From Lentzea tibetensis (lineage in GTDB: Bacteria; Actinomycetota; Actinomycetes; Mycobacteriales; Pseudonocardiaceae): a stretch of DNA of 64,000 nt. The notes beneath the pieces were generated by a model that saw only the letters and a list, made by a program, of their open reading frames with translations, ran no database searches and was not told the DNA's origin. This document shows, in pieces, positions 52,965 through 61,739 of this stretch. Where the stretch lies: NCBI RefSeq assembly GCF_007845675.1, contig NZ_VOBR01000005.1, positions 62,001 to 126,000 of the forward strand, written 5' to 3'. Made by a program: the position numbers and the translations under genes. Position 1 is the first letter of the stretch; every line of letters begins with the position of its first letter.

Positions 52965-55127
52965 CTACACCACCGCGCCGTCGCGTGAACGGGGAGCTCG
53001 GCGGCGGTTCCGCGACCTCGTCGGCCACCGCTTCTCCAGCGCGATCGCGACCGGCGCGGCGGTGACCACCGTGGACGCGGTGCCCGCGACCAGTCCGACC
53101 AGCAGCGCGGTCGCGAAGTCCGCGAGCGAGCCGTCGCCGAGCACGAGCAGCGCGAGCAGGACGAACAGCACGCCGATGCCGGTGTTCACGGTGCGCGGGA
53201 CGGTCTGCAGCACGGCGTTGCTCACCACGGACGGGTACGGGTCCTTCAACCGCGCCCCGCGCAGTTCGCGCAGCCGGTCGAACACGACGACCGAGTCGTT
53301 GACCGAGTACCCGATCACGGTCAGCAGCGCGGCGAGGAAGACGCCGTCCGCGGTCTTGCCGAGCCACGCGAACACGCCGATCAGCACGGCGACGTCGGTG
53401 AGGAGCGCGACGACCGTCGCCACGCCGAGCCGCCAGTCGAACCGCACGGCCAGGTAGCCGAGCTGCGCGGCGACGGCGATCGCCAGCGCGATGACGGCGT
53501 TGCGGCGCAGCTCGGAGCCGAGGCTGGGGCCGATCAGCTCGTTGCTGGTCTGCTGCGCGCCGCCGACCGCCGAGCTGACCGCCGCGCCGATGCGCGAGGA
53601 CGCCGCGTCGTCGATGGGGCCGGTGCGCACGGACACCTCGTTGCCACCGGAGATCGACACGACCGCGTCGCCGAAGCCGGCGTCGGCCAGCGCGGTGCGC
53701 ACCTTCCCCGCGTCGACGGGGCCGGTGGCCGCGTAGTCGAGCATGCGGCCGCCGGTGAACTCGACGCCGAGGTCGAGCCCGCGCAGGAACAGGCCGGACA
53801 GGCACACCAGGATCAGTGCCGCCGCGGCCAGCAACCAGCGCGCGGGCCTGCGGTAGATCGTGACGCCCCGCAGCTTGCCGCGGACCCAGCCGAGCGTGTG
53901 CAGGCCGCTGATCCTGGGCCAGCGCTCGACGAGTCCCATGGCCCACAGCACGAGCACGCGGCTCAGCACCAGTGCGCTGAACATCGACGCGAGCACGCCG
54001 ATCGTCAGCGTCACGCCGAAACCCTTGACCGGGCCGGTCGCGAGGAAGAACAACAACCCGGCGGCGAGCAGTGTCGTCACGTTCGAGTCGGCGACGGCGC
54101 TCAAGGCGCCCTTGAACCCGCCTTCCGCCGCGCGGCGCAGGTTCCGGCGTTTCTGGTACTCCTCGCGGGCGCGTTCGAAGACGAGCACGTTGGCGTCGAC
54201 GGCCATGCCGATCGCGAGCACGAAACCGGCGAGTCCTGGCAGGGTCAGCGTCGCGCCGACCGCGAGCAGCGCCGAGTACGCGACACCCGCGTAGCCGACG
54301 AGCGCGAGCACGGCCAGCAACCCGGCGAGGCGGTAGGCGACGATCAGGAAGACGCCGGTGAGCGCGACGCCGATGATCGCGGCCTTGGCGCTGGCGTCGA
54401 CGGCCTCGGCGCCGAGCGTCGCGCCGACGGTGCGCTGTTCGACGACCTCGACCGGCACGGGCAGCGAGCCGGAGCGGATGACCAGCGCCAGCTCGTTGGC
54501 CTCCGCCTTGCTGAACTGGCCGGTGATCGAGGTGCTGCCGCCGGCCTGGCCGACGTTGCACGGCGTCTCGCGGCCCACCTCGGGTGAGGAGACGGGCTTG
54601 CCGTCGAGCACGAACGCGATCTGCCGCGCCGGGTTGCCGGACGGGATGCACGCGGCCTCGGCGGTGACCTTCTGCCAGGTCTTGCCCGCCTCGCTGGTGA
54701 AGTCGACGTTGACGATCCAGCCCGCGCCCTGCGGGTTGCTGAGCGCCTTGGCGTCGGTGATCCCCTCGCCGGTCATGACGGTCTGACCGAGGCGTTGCAC
54801 GGTCAGCTGGGCGGTGCGGCCGAGGACCTTGACGGCCTCGGCCGGGTCCTGGACGCCGGGCAGTTCGACGAGGATGCGGTTCTCGCCGGACCGGGCGAGC
54901 ACGGGTTCGGCGACGCCGAGCTCGTCGACGCGGCGGCGCAGCACTTCGAGCGCGCGGTCGGTGGCTTCGGCGTCACCCTTGGCCTCGAGGACGATCTGGG
55001 TTCCGCCCCGCAGGTCGAGTCCGAGGCGTGGATCGGTGGTGAGCAGCAGGAAAGCGGACGCGACGAGGACGGCGAGGGACAACAAGCCCCGCACGAGCAG
55101 ACCTCGCCGCGCATGGGTGCGCGACAT
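52965..55127 (-). CDS. secDF: Fused SecDF protein-export subunit
   Basis: The product has 720 residues: 12 predicted helices in the SecD-then-SecF order. The SecD half has LGLDLRGGTQIVL, the P1 beta region and LAIGMAVDANVLVFERAREE; the SecF half has LGVEFTGGRMLDY and TVIGYSVNDSVVVFDRLRELRG. SecDF uses the proton motive force to pull proteins through SecYEG. Actinomycetes usually have separate secD and secF next to yajC; a fused copy elsewhere is an accessory form, here linked to two other envelope genes rather than yajC. Confidence 0.93.
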   Translation of the reverse strand: MSRTHARRGLLVRGLLSLAVLVASAFLLLTTDPRLGLDLRGGTQIVLEAKGDAEATDRALEVLRRRVDELGVAEPVLARSGENRILVELPGVQDPAEAVKVLGRTAQLTVQRLGQTVMTGEGITDAKALSNPQGAGWIVNVDFTSEAGKTWQKVTAEAACIPSGNPARQIAFVLDGKPVSSPEVGRETPCNVGQAGGSTSITGQFSKAEANELALVIRSGSLPVPVEVVEQRTVGATLGAEAVDASAKAAIIGVALTGVFLIVAYRLAGLLAVLALVGYAGVAYSALLAVGATLTLPGLAGFVLAIGMAVDANVLVFERAREEYQKRRNLRRAAEGGFKGALSAVADSNVTTLLAAGLLFFLATGPVKGFGVTLTIGVLASMFSALVLSRVLVLWAMGLVERWPRISGLHTLGWVRGKLRGVTIYRRPARWLLAAAALILVCLSGLFLRGLDLGVEFTGGRMLDYAATGPVDAGKVRTALADAGFGDAVVSISGGNEVSVRTGPIDDAASSRIGAAVSSAVGGAQQTSNELIGPSLGSELRRNAVIALAIAVAAQLGYLAVRFDWRLGVATVVALLTDVAVLIGVFAWLGKTADGVFLAALLTVIGYSVNDSVVVFDRLRELRGARLKDPYPSVVSNAVLQTVPRTVNTGIGVLFVLLALLVLGDGSLADFATALLVGLVAGTASTVVTAAPVAIALEKRWPTRSRNRRRAPRSRDGAVV

Positions 55128-55164
55128 GGGTGAGAGGACCTTCCAGAAGAGGTGAGTGGGTGGC

Positions 55165-55512
55165 TCAACTTCCGGAAGGGCGGGGCGGGGCGCGGTCGCC
55201 GTGACGGCGCGGCGTGTGCAGCTCGTCCGGCGTGCGGTGCATGCGCTTCGCCGCGGACACGACGAACCGCAGCGAGCGGGGCATGCCCGCGACCGGTGGC
55301 GCGTCGGCGGGCAGCTGGCCGTGCGGCACGAACGCGGCGGTGTCGTTGTGCGGCCTCGGCGCGGCGCCGGGCTGCTGCGCGACGTTCTTGGCGACCGTGA
55401 CGGCCGGTGCGTCACCGGCCGCGTCCTGGTCGAACGGGAGGGTCAGCAGGAAACCGGAGAGGAGCGCGAGGACGAGTACGAGCGCGTAGCGACGCGCCAG
55501 TCCCTTCTTCAC
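55165..55512 (-). CDS. Small exported or anchored protein of the secDF operon
   Basis: A product of 115 residues. An N-terminal signal anchor (ALVLVLALLSGFLLTLPF) is followed by a Pro/Ala-rich extracytoplasmic tail with a SAAKRMHRTPDELHTP segment. GTG 55512 overlaps the preceding TPR gene's stop (GTGA), and the secDF start lies 37 bases downstream. No family is recognised. Confidence 0.7.
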   Translation of the reverse strand: MKKGLARRYALVLVLALLSGFLLTLPFDQDAAGDAPAVTVAKNVAQQPGAAPRPHNDTAAFVPHGQLPADAPPVAGMPRSLRFVVSAAKRMHRTPDELHTPRRHGDRAPPRPSGS

Positions 55513-56456
55513 CGCCTGCCTCCTCCTGCGAACACCAGTGCTCCTGCGACCACGGCGCACAACCAGGAAATCACAAGCGGCTGCATCGTGGTGGCGCCCA
55601 GCGCCAACCCGACCGTCCATCCCGCCACCAAAAGCACCGAAACGCCCAAGAGGGACACCATTGCCGTCAACTTCGGCACCTGGACGAGCGACCTGAAGGG
55701 CCGGAGCCCTGCTGAGACGACGAGACACGCGACGACCAGCGCGCCGGAGAGCCACGCGAGGTAGCCGGTGGGCCGCGGCATGCCCGCGAGCAGCAACAAC
55801 AGCACGCCCGCGACCTGCATGACGGACAGCCGGGACAGCGCCGTGCGCACCCGGCTCCTGTTGAGCGGCTTGGGCGCCTCGGGGCCGCCCCGCTTGCGCT
55901 GGACGGTCGCGAGGTTGGCCTGCGCGTCGGCGTCGGACGGGTCGAGCTTGAGCGTCGTGCGGTAGGCGTGCTCGGCCAGTCCCCAGTCCCTGAGGCGCAT
56001 CGCCGCGTCGCCGAGCACCTGGAACGCGCGGGGTTCGCCCGGCACGAGTCGCGTCGCGTGCTGCGCCACCTCGACGGCTTCCGCGCCCCCGTCCGGGGCG
56101 ACGGACAGGACCTCGGCGAGGACGACCTGGCAGCGCCAGTCCGACGGCTTGCGGTGCACCGACTCCCGCGCGGCCGCCACGGCTTCGTCGTGCCGGTCGA
56201 GGTCGCTCAGCGCGAGCGCGACGAGCCTCGGCGGCCACGTCGAGCGGTCGTCCAGCTCGTACGCGCGCCTCGCCGCGTCCAGCGCCTCCTGCGCCTCGCC
56301 CGCTTCGAGGTGGGCGGCGGCGAGCCTGCACCAGACCTCGGCGTGCCGCGGGTGCGTCACCAGCGCGTGGCGGAGGAGGTCGATGGCCTTCCTCGGCTTG
56401 CCGGCAGCGGTGAGCTCGGCGGCCTGCAGCAGCAGCGCGGTCATCGGCTCGGACAC
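55509..56456 (-). CDS. TPR protein with C-terminal membrane helices
   Basis: A product of 315 residues. Residues about 5-175 are TPR repeats (KAIDLLRHALVTHPRHAEVW, EALDAARRAYELDDRS, LAEHAYRTTLKLDPSDADA). From about 205, three or four transmembrane helices follow (VAGVLLLLLAGMP, LVVACLVVSAGL, LVAGWTVGLALGA, WLCAVVAGALVF). It is probably a membrane-associated adaptor for the export operon. GTG 56456 is used; an ATG twelve bases later is possible. Confidence 0.75.
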   Translation of the reverse strand: MSEPMTALLLQAAELTAAGKPRKAIDLLRHALVTHPRHAEVWCRLAAAHLEAGEAQEALDAARRAYELDDRSTWPPRLVALALSDLDRHDEAVAAARESVHRKPSDWRCQVVLAEVLSVAPDGGAEAVEVAQHATRLVPGEPRAFQVLGDAAMRLRDWGLAEHAYRTTLKLDPSDADAQANLATVQRKRGGPEAPKPLNRSRVRTALSRLSVMQVAGVLLLLLAGMPRPTGYLAWLSGALVVACLVVSAGLRPFRSLVQVPKLTAMVSLLGVSVLLVAGWTVGLALGATTMQPLVISWLCAVVAGALVFAGGGRR

Positions 56457-56553
56457 GGGCCACAGTGTGCCAGCGCCATCACGGGCTCTCGATCGGGTGA
56501 ACGGGTTGTACTGCTCGTACTGCGGCGGAGCTCTGGTGGCCGCCTTCGTCCGT

Positions 56554-56632
56554 GATCGGCTGGAGAGAGCACGCGGGGGCCAGGCGCGCCGCTTCACTGC
56601 GCGCGAGGCCCCCGCGTGGCCTGCAGCCGATC
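56554..56632 (-). terminator. Composite hairpin terminator of the GH97 gene
   Basis: GATCGGCTG (56554-56562) pairs with CAGCCGATC (56624-56632), and ACGCGGGGGCC pairs with GGCCCCCGCGT inside. This two-stage stem lies just past the stop of the GH97 gene, before the TPR gene on the same strand. Confidence 0.7.
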
Positions 56633-56643
56633 AGATGGAGTGA

Positions 56644-58509
56644 TCAGCCGCAGCTCGCGACGGTCGGCGGCACCTGGCACAGGCGCGCCGCGTACCCGCC
56701 GTTGCGAGCGACCGGGACGGCCAGGGCGTCCCCGGCCCTGATCCGTTTGGTGTCGAACGTTACCTTGCCGGTGGGGCTGTCGTGGTACAGCTCCACCAGC
56801 CACTCGCCGGTGCCGAGGAAGCCGCTGGGCACCGACAGGTCGCGAGCCTCCCCCGCGACGTTCGCGCCGAGGAACCAGGTGGTTCCGCTGCGCCTGGCGA
56901 TGACCGCGAGCTTGCCGGGGTCACCCGCCACCAGTCTCGTCTCATCCCACGCCGTCGGCACGCCGCGCAGGAACTGCTCGGCGACCGGGTACGCGGTGTA
57001 GCTGTCCACCTTGTCCGCGAAGTGCTGGACGCCCGACTCGTAGAGGACGCCGAGCGCGAGCTCGGCCGCGTCGCTGTTCGGGCGGACGCCGGTGAACGTC
57101 ACGGGCGTGAAGTCCATGGGGCCGGTGAGGTTCCGGGTGAACGGCAGCGTCAGGTAGTGCTCGATCGGGAACGGCTCGCGGCCGGGACGCGGCTTCGTGC
57201 CCTCGGCGCCCTTCACGGCCTCGACCGACATGAGGTTGGGCCAGGTGCGCTCGGTGCCGCGCGGGATCGGCGCGCCGTGGAAGTTCAGCATCAGCTGGTA
57301 CTTGGCCGCGGCCGCGAGGACCGAGTCGTACCAGCGCATCCGGTCCTGCCCGTCGGACTCGACGAAGTCGATCTTCAGGCCGACGACGCCCCACGACTTG
57401 TACTGGGCGAAGAGGCGCTCGCGTTCGCTGTCGGTGTCGATGGTCTGCCAGCGCACCCAGATCCAGGTGTCGACGCCCTTGGCCTTCGAGTGCTGGACGA
57501 GCGGCGGGATCCAGTCGGCGGCCCAGCCCGAGTCGACGAGGTTGTACTGGTAGCCCTGCTTCGCCGCGTAGTCCGCGTACTTCTTCTGCAGGTCGAGGTT
57601 GCCGGTGCCGTCGCCCCACCAGGACCAGACGGCGCGGCCGGGCTTGATCCACGAGGTGTCCGCGATCTTCGACGGGGACGCGAGGTCGGTGATCAGGTCG
57701 CTCTCGGTCACGGTGGCGAGGTCGCCGACGATCATGGTGCGCCACGGCGTGCTCAGCGGGCCCTGCGCCGTCTCGGCCGGGTCCGGGAGCGTCAGCTTGT
57801 ACTTGGCGCCGTCGTAGGTGATGCGCGAGCCGCCGTAGCGGCCGTCGAGGTCGGACTCGGCGAGCAGCAGCCAGGTGTCTTTGACCTGGAACAACGACGG
57901 GTAGCCGTACTCGACGCCCTTCTCGGGCGTGCGGACGTGCGCGGACTCGTAGTCGCTGCGGCCGTTGTCGTACGGGAGGAGGAAGTTCGACGCGCCGTCG
58001 GGCACGTCGAACTCCGACGCCTCCTCGAGCACGGTGGCCCAGCGCTGGTCGGGCAGGACGTAGCGGTACGCGACCCCGTCGTCGGAGACGCGGACCACCA
58101 CGTCCAGCCGCGATGCCTTGCGCTGCAGGTGGAACGTGGTCTCGCTGCCGACGTAGGCGTGCTTCAGCCGACGGCCGGTCGTCGTCGTGTACTCGTCGTG
58201 CACGAGCCGGTTGTCGAGGCCGACGAAGCGCAGGTCGGACGTGAGATCAGCGTCCGCGGTCCTGATGCCGAGCGCCGACGGTTCGAGGACCGTGGTGCCG
58301 CCGCGCTTGACGCTCAGCGTCAGCTTGTTCTTGTCCAGCCGGACGACCGCTTCGGGTGCGGCCGCTTGTGTTCCTACTTCGCCCTGGGGCGCGGTCACCC
58401 GCCATTCGCCGGACTGAGCGGCGTGCGCGGCGGTCGTGCTGACCGCTCCCCCTGCCGCCGCAGCAGCGCAGACCGCCGCCAGCAGCGCTGTTCGCTTGCG
58501 AGACCCCAT
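56644..58509 (-). CDS. Secreted GH97 family glycosidase
   Basis: The 621-residue protein has a signal peptide (about 1-31). The N-terminal beta-sandwich (about 35-280) is followed by the TIM barrel, where GLKIDFVESDGQDRMRWYD carries the Asp at the nucleophile position of retaining GH97 enzymes, and LMLNFHGAPIPRGTERTWPN is the family signature. A short C-terminal beta-domain ends the protein. GH97 members are alpha-galactosidases or alpha-glucosidases; the Asp favours a retaining alpha-galactosidase-type mechanism. A GGAG site precedes the ATG. Confidence 0.92.
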   Translation of the reverse strand: MGSRKRTALLAAVCAAAAAGGAVSTTAAHAAQSGEWRVTAPQGEVGTQAAAPEAVVRLDKNKLTLSVKRGGTTVLEPSALGIRTADADLTSDLRFVGLDNRLVHDEYTTTTGRRLKHAYVGSETTFHLQRKASRLDVVVRVSDDGVAYRYVLPDQRWATVLEEASEFDVPDGASNFLLPYDNGRSDYESAHVRTPEKGVEYGYPSLFQVKDTWLLLAESDLDGRYGGSRITYDGAKYKLTLPDPAETAQGPLSTPWRTMIVGDLATVTESDLITDLASPSKIADTSWIKPGRAVWSWWGDGTGNLDLQKKYADYAAKQGYQYNLVDSGWAADWIPPLVQHSKAKGVDTWIWVRWQTIDTDSERERLFAQYKSWGVVGLKIDFVESDGQDRMRWYDSVLAAAAKYQLMLNFHGAPIPRGTERTWPNLMSVEAVKGAEGTKPRPGREPFPIEHYLTLPFTRNLTGPMDFTPVTFTGVRPNSDAAELALGVLYESGVQHFADKVDSYTAYPVAEQFLRGVPTAWDETRLVAGDPGKLAVIARRSGTTWFLGANVAGEARDLSVPSGFLGTGEWLVELYHDSPTGKVTFDTKRIRAGDALAVPVARNGGYAARLCQVPPTVASCG

Positions 58510-58628
58510 CGTCGTCGTCTCCTACAGCAGGCGGCGGTAGGTCGGACAGGACGTGCACAAGTCAACAGGGTCGAACGCAATCAGACAAGGATCTGGTGGA
58601 GCAATGCGTCAAAAGTCCACAAGGGACA

Positions 58629-59201
58629 TCAAGCGGCGGCGAGCTCCTTGACCACGCGGTGCGCGTCGGCCAGCGACTCGACGGCCAGCTCGCGGAACTG
58701 GGCGAGCTGCGGGTTGACGTCGGCCAGCGTCAGCTCTGCGTGCACGAACTCGAGGTTCCGGTCGAGCCCGATGAGGTTGAAGACCGCGCGCAGGAACGGT
58801 TCCTGGAAGTCGAAGCCCTCGCGCGGCGTGCCCGGCTTGTACGAACCGCCGCGGGCGGTGACCACCACGACGCGCTTGCCGTGCAGCTCGGCCGTGCCGT
58901 CCTCGCGGACGAAGAAGTCCCTGATCGCGATCTGGTCGATCCAGGCCTTGAGGGTCGACGGGATCGAGAAGTTGTACATGGGCGCACCGATGACGATCAC
59001 GTCCGCCGCCCTGACCTCGGCGACGAGGTCGTCCTGCGGCTCGCCGCCCACGTGCGGGACGGGGTCCTTCGCGAGGTCGCGGTAGACGTGCGCGCCGCCG
59101 GGGTTCGCTTCCTTCCACGCGTCCACGAACGCCTTCGTGACCTCGCGGGACACGGACCCCTCGGTGCGGATGCTCGAGTCGATGTGCAGCAAGTTGCTCA
59201 T
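58629..59201 (-). CDS. FMN-dependent NADH-azoreductase/quinone reductase
   Basis: A flavodoxin-fold protein of 190 residues. The FMN-binding loops are HIDSSIRTEGSVSREV at the N-terminus and APMYNFSIPSTLKAWID in the middle; TARGGSYKPGTPREGFDFQ completes the site. AzoR enzymes reduce azo dyes and quinones by two electrons and protect against electrophiles. It is divergent from a MarR-type gene that probably represses it. Confidence 0.93.
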   Translation of the reverse strand: MSNLLHIDSSIRTEGSVSREVTKAFVDAWKEANPGGAHVYRDLAKDPVPHVGGEPQDDLVAEVRAADVIVIGAPMYNFSIPSTLKAWIDQIAIRDFFVREDGTAELHGKRVVVVTARGGSYKPGTPREGFDFQEPFLRAVFNLIGLDRNLEFVHAELTLADVNPQLAQFRELAVESLADAHRVVKELAAA

Positions 59202-59234
59202 ACCTTGAACGTACGAGGCGAGATGTTCTGAGTC

Positions 59235-59245
59235 AAGAAGTTCTT
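59235..59245. promoter_or_regulatory. Palindrome in the azoreductase/MarR promoter
   Basis: AAGAAGTTCTT is symmetric around its central base and lies between the divergent starts. It is the best candidate for the MarR-family regulator's binding site. Confidence 0.45.
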
Positions 59246-59282
59246 TGTTCGGAACGTCTCGGATCGGAGGTAGGATGTGGCC

Positions 59283-59759
59283 ATGGAACCGCCTGCGACG
59301 TGCGCGAAGGTCGCCGCTTGCGTGGAGAAGTTCGACCTGAACTGGCTCCTGCACCGGGCTGCCCAGAAGCTCGGGTCGGCGTTCCAGGACGAGGCCTTGA
59401 AGCACGGGGTGTCCATGCGCGGGCAGCTCGTGCTGCAGGCGTTGAGCAGCGACGAGTTCCAGCGCACGCAGCTCGCGCTCGGGGCCGCGCTCGGGCTCGA
59501 CAAGACGACGCTGACCAGCGAGCTGGACAAGCTGGAGCGCGACGGGCTCGTCGTCCGGCAGCCGGATCCGCGTGACCGGCGGGTGCGCACGCCGGTGATC
59601 ACCGATCAGGGGCGCGCGCTGACCGCGAAGATCGCTTTGGCGCTCGCCGAGGTGGAGGCCGGGTTCCGGAGCGACCTCTCCGAGGCCGAGTTCGGTCAGC
59701 TCCGAGAGCTTCTGTCGCGGCTCCTCAACGGCGATCCCGTTCCGGGCTCCTGCCTCTGA
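59283..59759 (+). CDS. MarR-family regulator, possibly redox-sensing
   Basis: A protein of 158 residues. The winged helix is RTQLALGAALGLDKTTLTSELDKLERDGLV, with the wing RQPDPRDRRVRTPVIT. Two cysteines near the N-terminus (Cys7 and Cys13) recall thiol-switch regulators of quinone and azo-compound reductases. It faces the azoreductase gene, so oxidation-dependent derepression is plausible. Confidence 0.88.
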   Translation: MEPPATCAKVAACVEKFDLNWLLHRAAQKLGSAFQDEALKHGVSMRGQLVLQALSSDEFQRTQLALGAALGLDKTTLTSELDKLERDGLVVRQPDPRDRRVRTPVITDQGRALTAKIALALAEVEAGFRSDLSEAEFGQLRELLSRLLNGDPVPGSCL

Positions 59760-59893
59760 CCTGCGCTTTTGCTGGGCGCTAGGTAATTCGTTCGGGTGAA
59801 CTGGTCGGCGTCAGGCGTGCAGGCCGGGAACCCGGATCCCGGTTTCTTCGTTGCGCAAAAAGAGGAAGCGCGCGGGGGGATGCGTGCCCGGAC

Positions 59894-61084
59894 TCAGACG
59901 AGTGCCGCCAAGTCCGCGGTGCGGAGCTGCTCCGGCGTGACCGCGGCGTGCGAGTCGACCAACGCCTTGAGCGCGGTGCCGTCGTCCCACGAGTTGACGT
60001 TCATCGCCGCCTGCAGCCGCCCGTCGCGCAGCCAGAACGCGATGAACTCGCGCTTGGAGAGGTCCCCGCGGACGACGAGCTCGTCGCGCTCGGGATCAGC
60101 GAGACCCCGGTACTCCATGCCGAGGTCGTACTGGTCGGAGAAGAAGTACGGGCTCTGCTGGTACGGCTCGTCGAGGCCGAGCAGCGGGCCTGCGACGTAC
60201 GTGCCCTGATCCTTCGCGTTGGCCCAGTGCTCGACGCGCACGCGGTGCCCGTAGCGCGGGTGGTCGTGCGCCGCGATGTCGCCGGCCGCGAACACGTCGG
60301 GGTCGGATGTCCGGAGTGTCGCGTCGACCGCGACACCGCCGTCGGCGATGGCCAGTCCGGCGGCCTCGGCCAGCTCGAGGCGCGGCGTCGCGCCCACGCC
60401 GAGCACCAACACGTCCGCCAGCAGCTCTTCGTCGCCGCGCAACACGACGCCGCGGTCGCTGAAGCCCTCGACGCCGACACCCAGCCGCCAGTGCACGCCG
60501 TGGTCGGCGTGCAGGTCGCGGAAGACCGCGCCCACCTCGTCGCCGAGAACCCGTTGCAGCGGAAGGGCGACCGGGTCGACGACGGTCACCACGGCACCGT
60601 GCTTGCGCGCGGCCGCGGCCACCTCGCACCCGATCCAGCCGGCGCCGACGATCACGACCTGCTTGCCTTCGGTGAGCTCGGCGCGCAGCGCCAGCGAGTC
60701 GTCCCACGTCCGCAGCACGTGGCCGCGCGCGCCGGGGAGCACCCGTGGACGCGAACCCGTCGCGAGCAACAGCCGATCGTACGAATGCACTGCGCCATCC
60801 GAGTCAACAACGGTGCGATCACCTGGACGCAGGTCGGTGATGGGTGTACCGGGCCGGAAGTCGATCTCGTTGTCCCGGTAGAAGCCGGGGTCGTGGACCC
60901 AGGCGGGCTCGTCCTTGTCGCCGAGCAGGACATCCTTTGACAGGGCGGGAAGTTCGTACGGTCGGTGAACCTCGTGGCCGAACATGACGATCTTGCCCGC
61001 GTACCCGCGCTCCCGCAGCGCACCTGCTGCCGAAGCACCGGCGAGACCAGATCCGACGATCACGATGCGTTGCGGTTCCACCAT
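59894..61084 (-). CDS. Ferredoxin-reductase-like flavoprotein
   Basis: A protein of 396 residues with two Rossmann folds: FAD site IVIVGSGLAGASAAGALRE (about 7-25) and NAD site VVIVGAGWIGCEVAAAAR (about 143-160), plus the VFAAGDIAAH motif. The C-terminal domain (HWANAKDQGTYVAGPLLG) is typical of rubredoxin/ferredoxin reductases serving cytochrome P450 or ring-hydroxylating oxygenases. No ferredoxin or P450 gene is adjacent, so its partner is unknown. Confidence 0.9.
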   Translation of the reverse strand: MVEPQRIVIVGSGLAGASAAGALRERGYAGKIVMFGHEVHRPYELPALSKDVLLGDKDEPAWVHDPGFYRDNEIDFRPGTPITDLRPGDRTVVDSDGAVHSYDRLLLATGSRPRVLPGARGHVLRTWDDSLALRAELTEGKQVVIVGAGWIGCEVAAAARKHGAVVTVVDPVALPLQRVLGDEVGAVFRDLHADHGVHWRLGVGVEGFSDRGVVLRGDEELLADVLVLGVGATPRLELAEAAGLAIADGGVAVDATLRTSDPDVFAAGDIAAHDHPRYGHRVRVEHWANAKDQGTYVAGPLLGLDEPYQQSPYFFSDQYDLGMEYRGLADPERDELVVRGDLSKREFIAFWLRDGRLQAAMNVNSWDDGTALKALVDSHAAVTPEQLRTADLAALV

Positions 61085-61255
61085 TTTTCACCCTCCCAGG
61101 TGACTCGCCTGGATGTCACATGCGACGCTATCCGTAGCTCGGCACGGTTGCCCGCCGGAGAACGCCGTCATGGCGCCAACCCGCGTGCGTCTCAACCCCG
61201 CGAGCGCCCGGATTGGTCCGAGCACACGTGCCGAGACACTTGGAGGTCGGGGGCT

Positions 61256-61459
61256 GTGGCAGTCAGCAAGGAGTGGCAGGTCAGTTGCCGCGACATCGCA
61301 TCGCGCCGACGGGACATGACCGTGTTCGTGAGTCAGGGACACGTCGTGATCACCGTCCCGCCGGGCGAGGCCGCGGTTCTGACACCGCTCGAGGTCGGTC
61401 GGTTGCGGGCCGCCCTGCGCGACGCCGTTGTGACGGCGTCGACGACACCCGAGATCTGA
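61256..61459 (+). CDS. Small soluble protein, unknown
   Basis: A product of 67 residues from GTG 61256, with GGAGG nine bases upstream. The compact core VVITVPPGEAAVLTPLEVGRLRAALRDAV resembles small proteins widespread in Pseudonocardiaceae, with no known role. Third positions show coding bias. An opposite-strand frame covers the same bases but lacks such support. Confidence 0.65.
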   Translation: MAVSKEWQVSCRDIASRRRDMTVFVSQGHVVITVPPGEAAVLTPLEVGRLRAALRDAVVTASTTPEI

Positions 61460-61479
61460 TCGCCACGCGGGGTGGCCGG

Positions 61480-61700
61480 ATCGCGTTGGTTGCGACCGAT
61501 TTCGACTTGCTACGACTTACTACGACTGGTAGCGACCGGTTGCGACATATGTAGATATGTAGCGATATATCGGTGGCAATCGCTAGCTATCGGCGACGGT
61601 CGGTACACATCGGTAGGTATTGCGAGCAATCGGAGACGATCCCGACTGTCGCCAGCAACCACAGATGTGACCGGCACCACATCGTGCGAACAGGTTCGAA
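61480..61700. repeat. AT-richer tract with short degenerate repeats
   Basis: This tract is much lower in G+C than its surroundings. It consists of short recurring words: CTACGACTT, CTACGACTGG, TAGCGACCGG, TTGCGACAT, ATATGTAGATATGTAGCG, and later TATCGG and ATCGG. No reading frame has coding bias. It separates the small-protein gene from the acyl-CoA synthetase gene. Confidence 0.6.
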
Positions 61701-61707
61701 CTCTTCC

Positions 61708-61732
61708 TACTCGCAAGTAGGTAGTGCGAGTA
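61708..61732. promoter_or_regulatory. Inverted repeat before the acyl-CoA synthetase gene
   Basis: TACTCGCA (61708-61715) and TGCGAGTA (61725-61732) form a perfect 8-bp inverted repeat ending seven bases before the ATG, well placed for a repressor of the TetR type. Confidence 0.5.
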
Positions 61733-61739
61733 TCGGGTC

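Noticed and set aside
61088-61342. Small minus-strand gene opposite the 67-residue protein
   Set aside because: The plus-strand frame has a GGAGG site and coding bias; the minus-strand product has neither.
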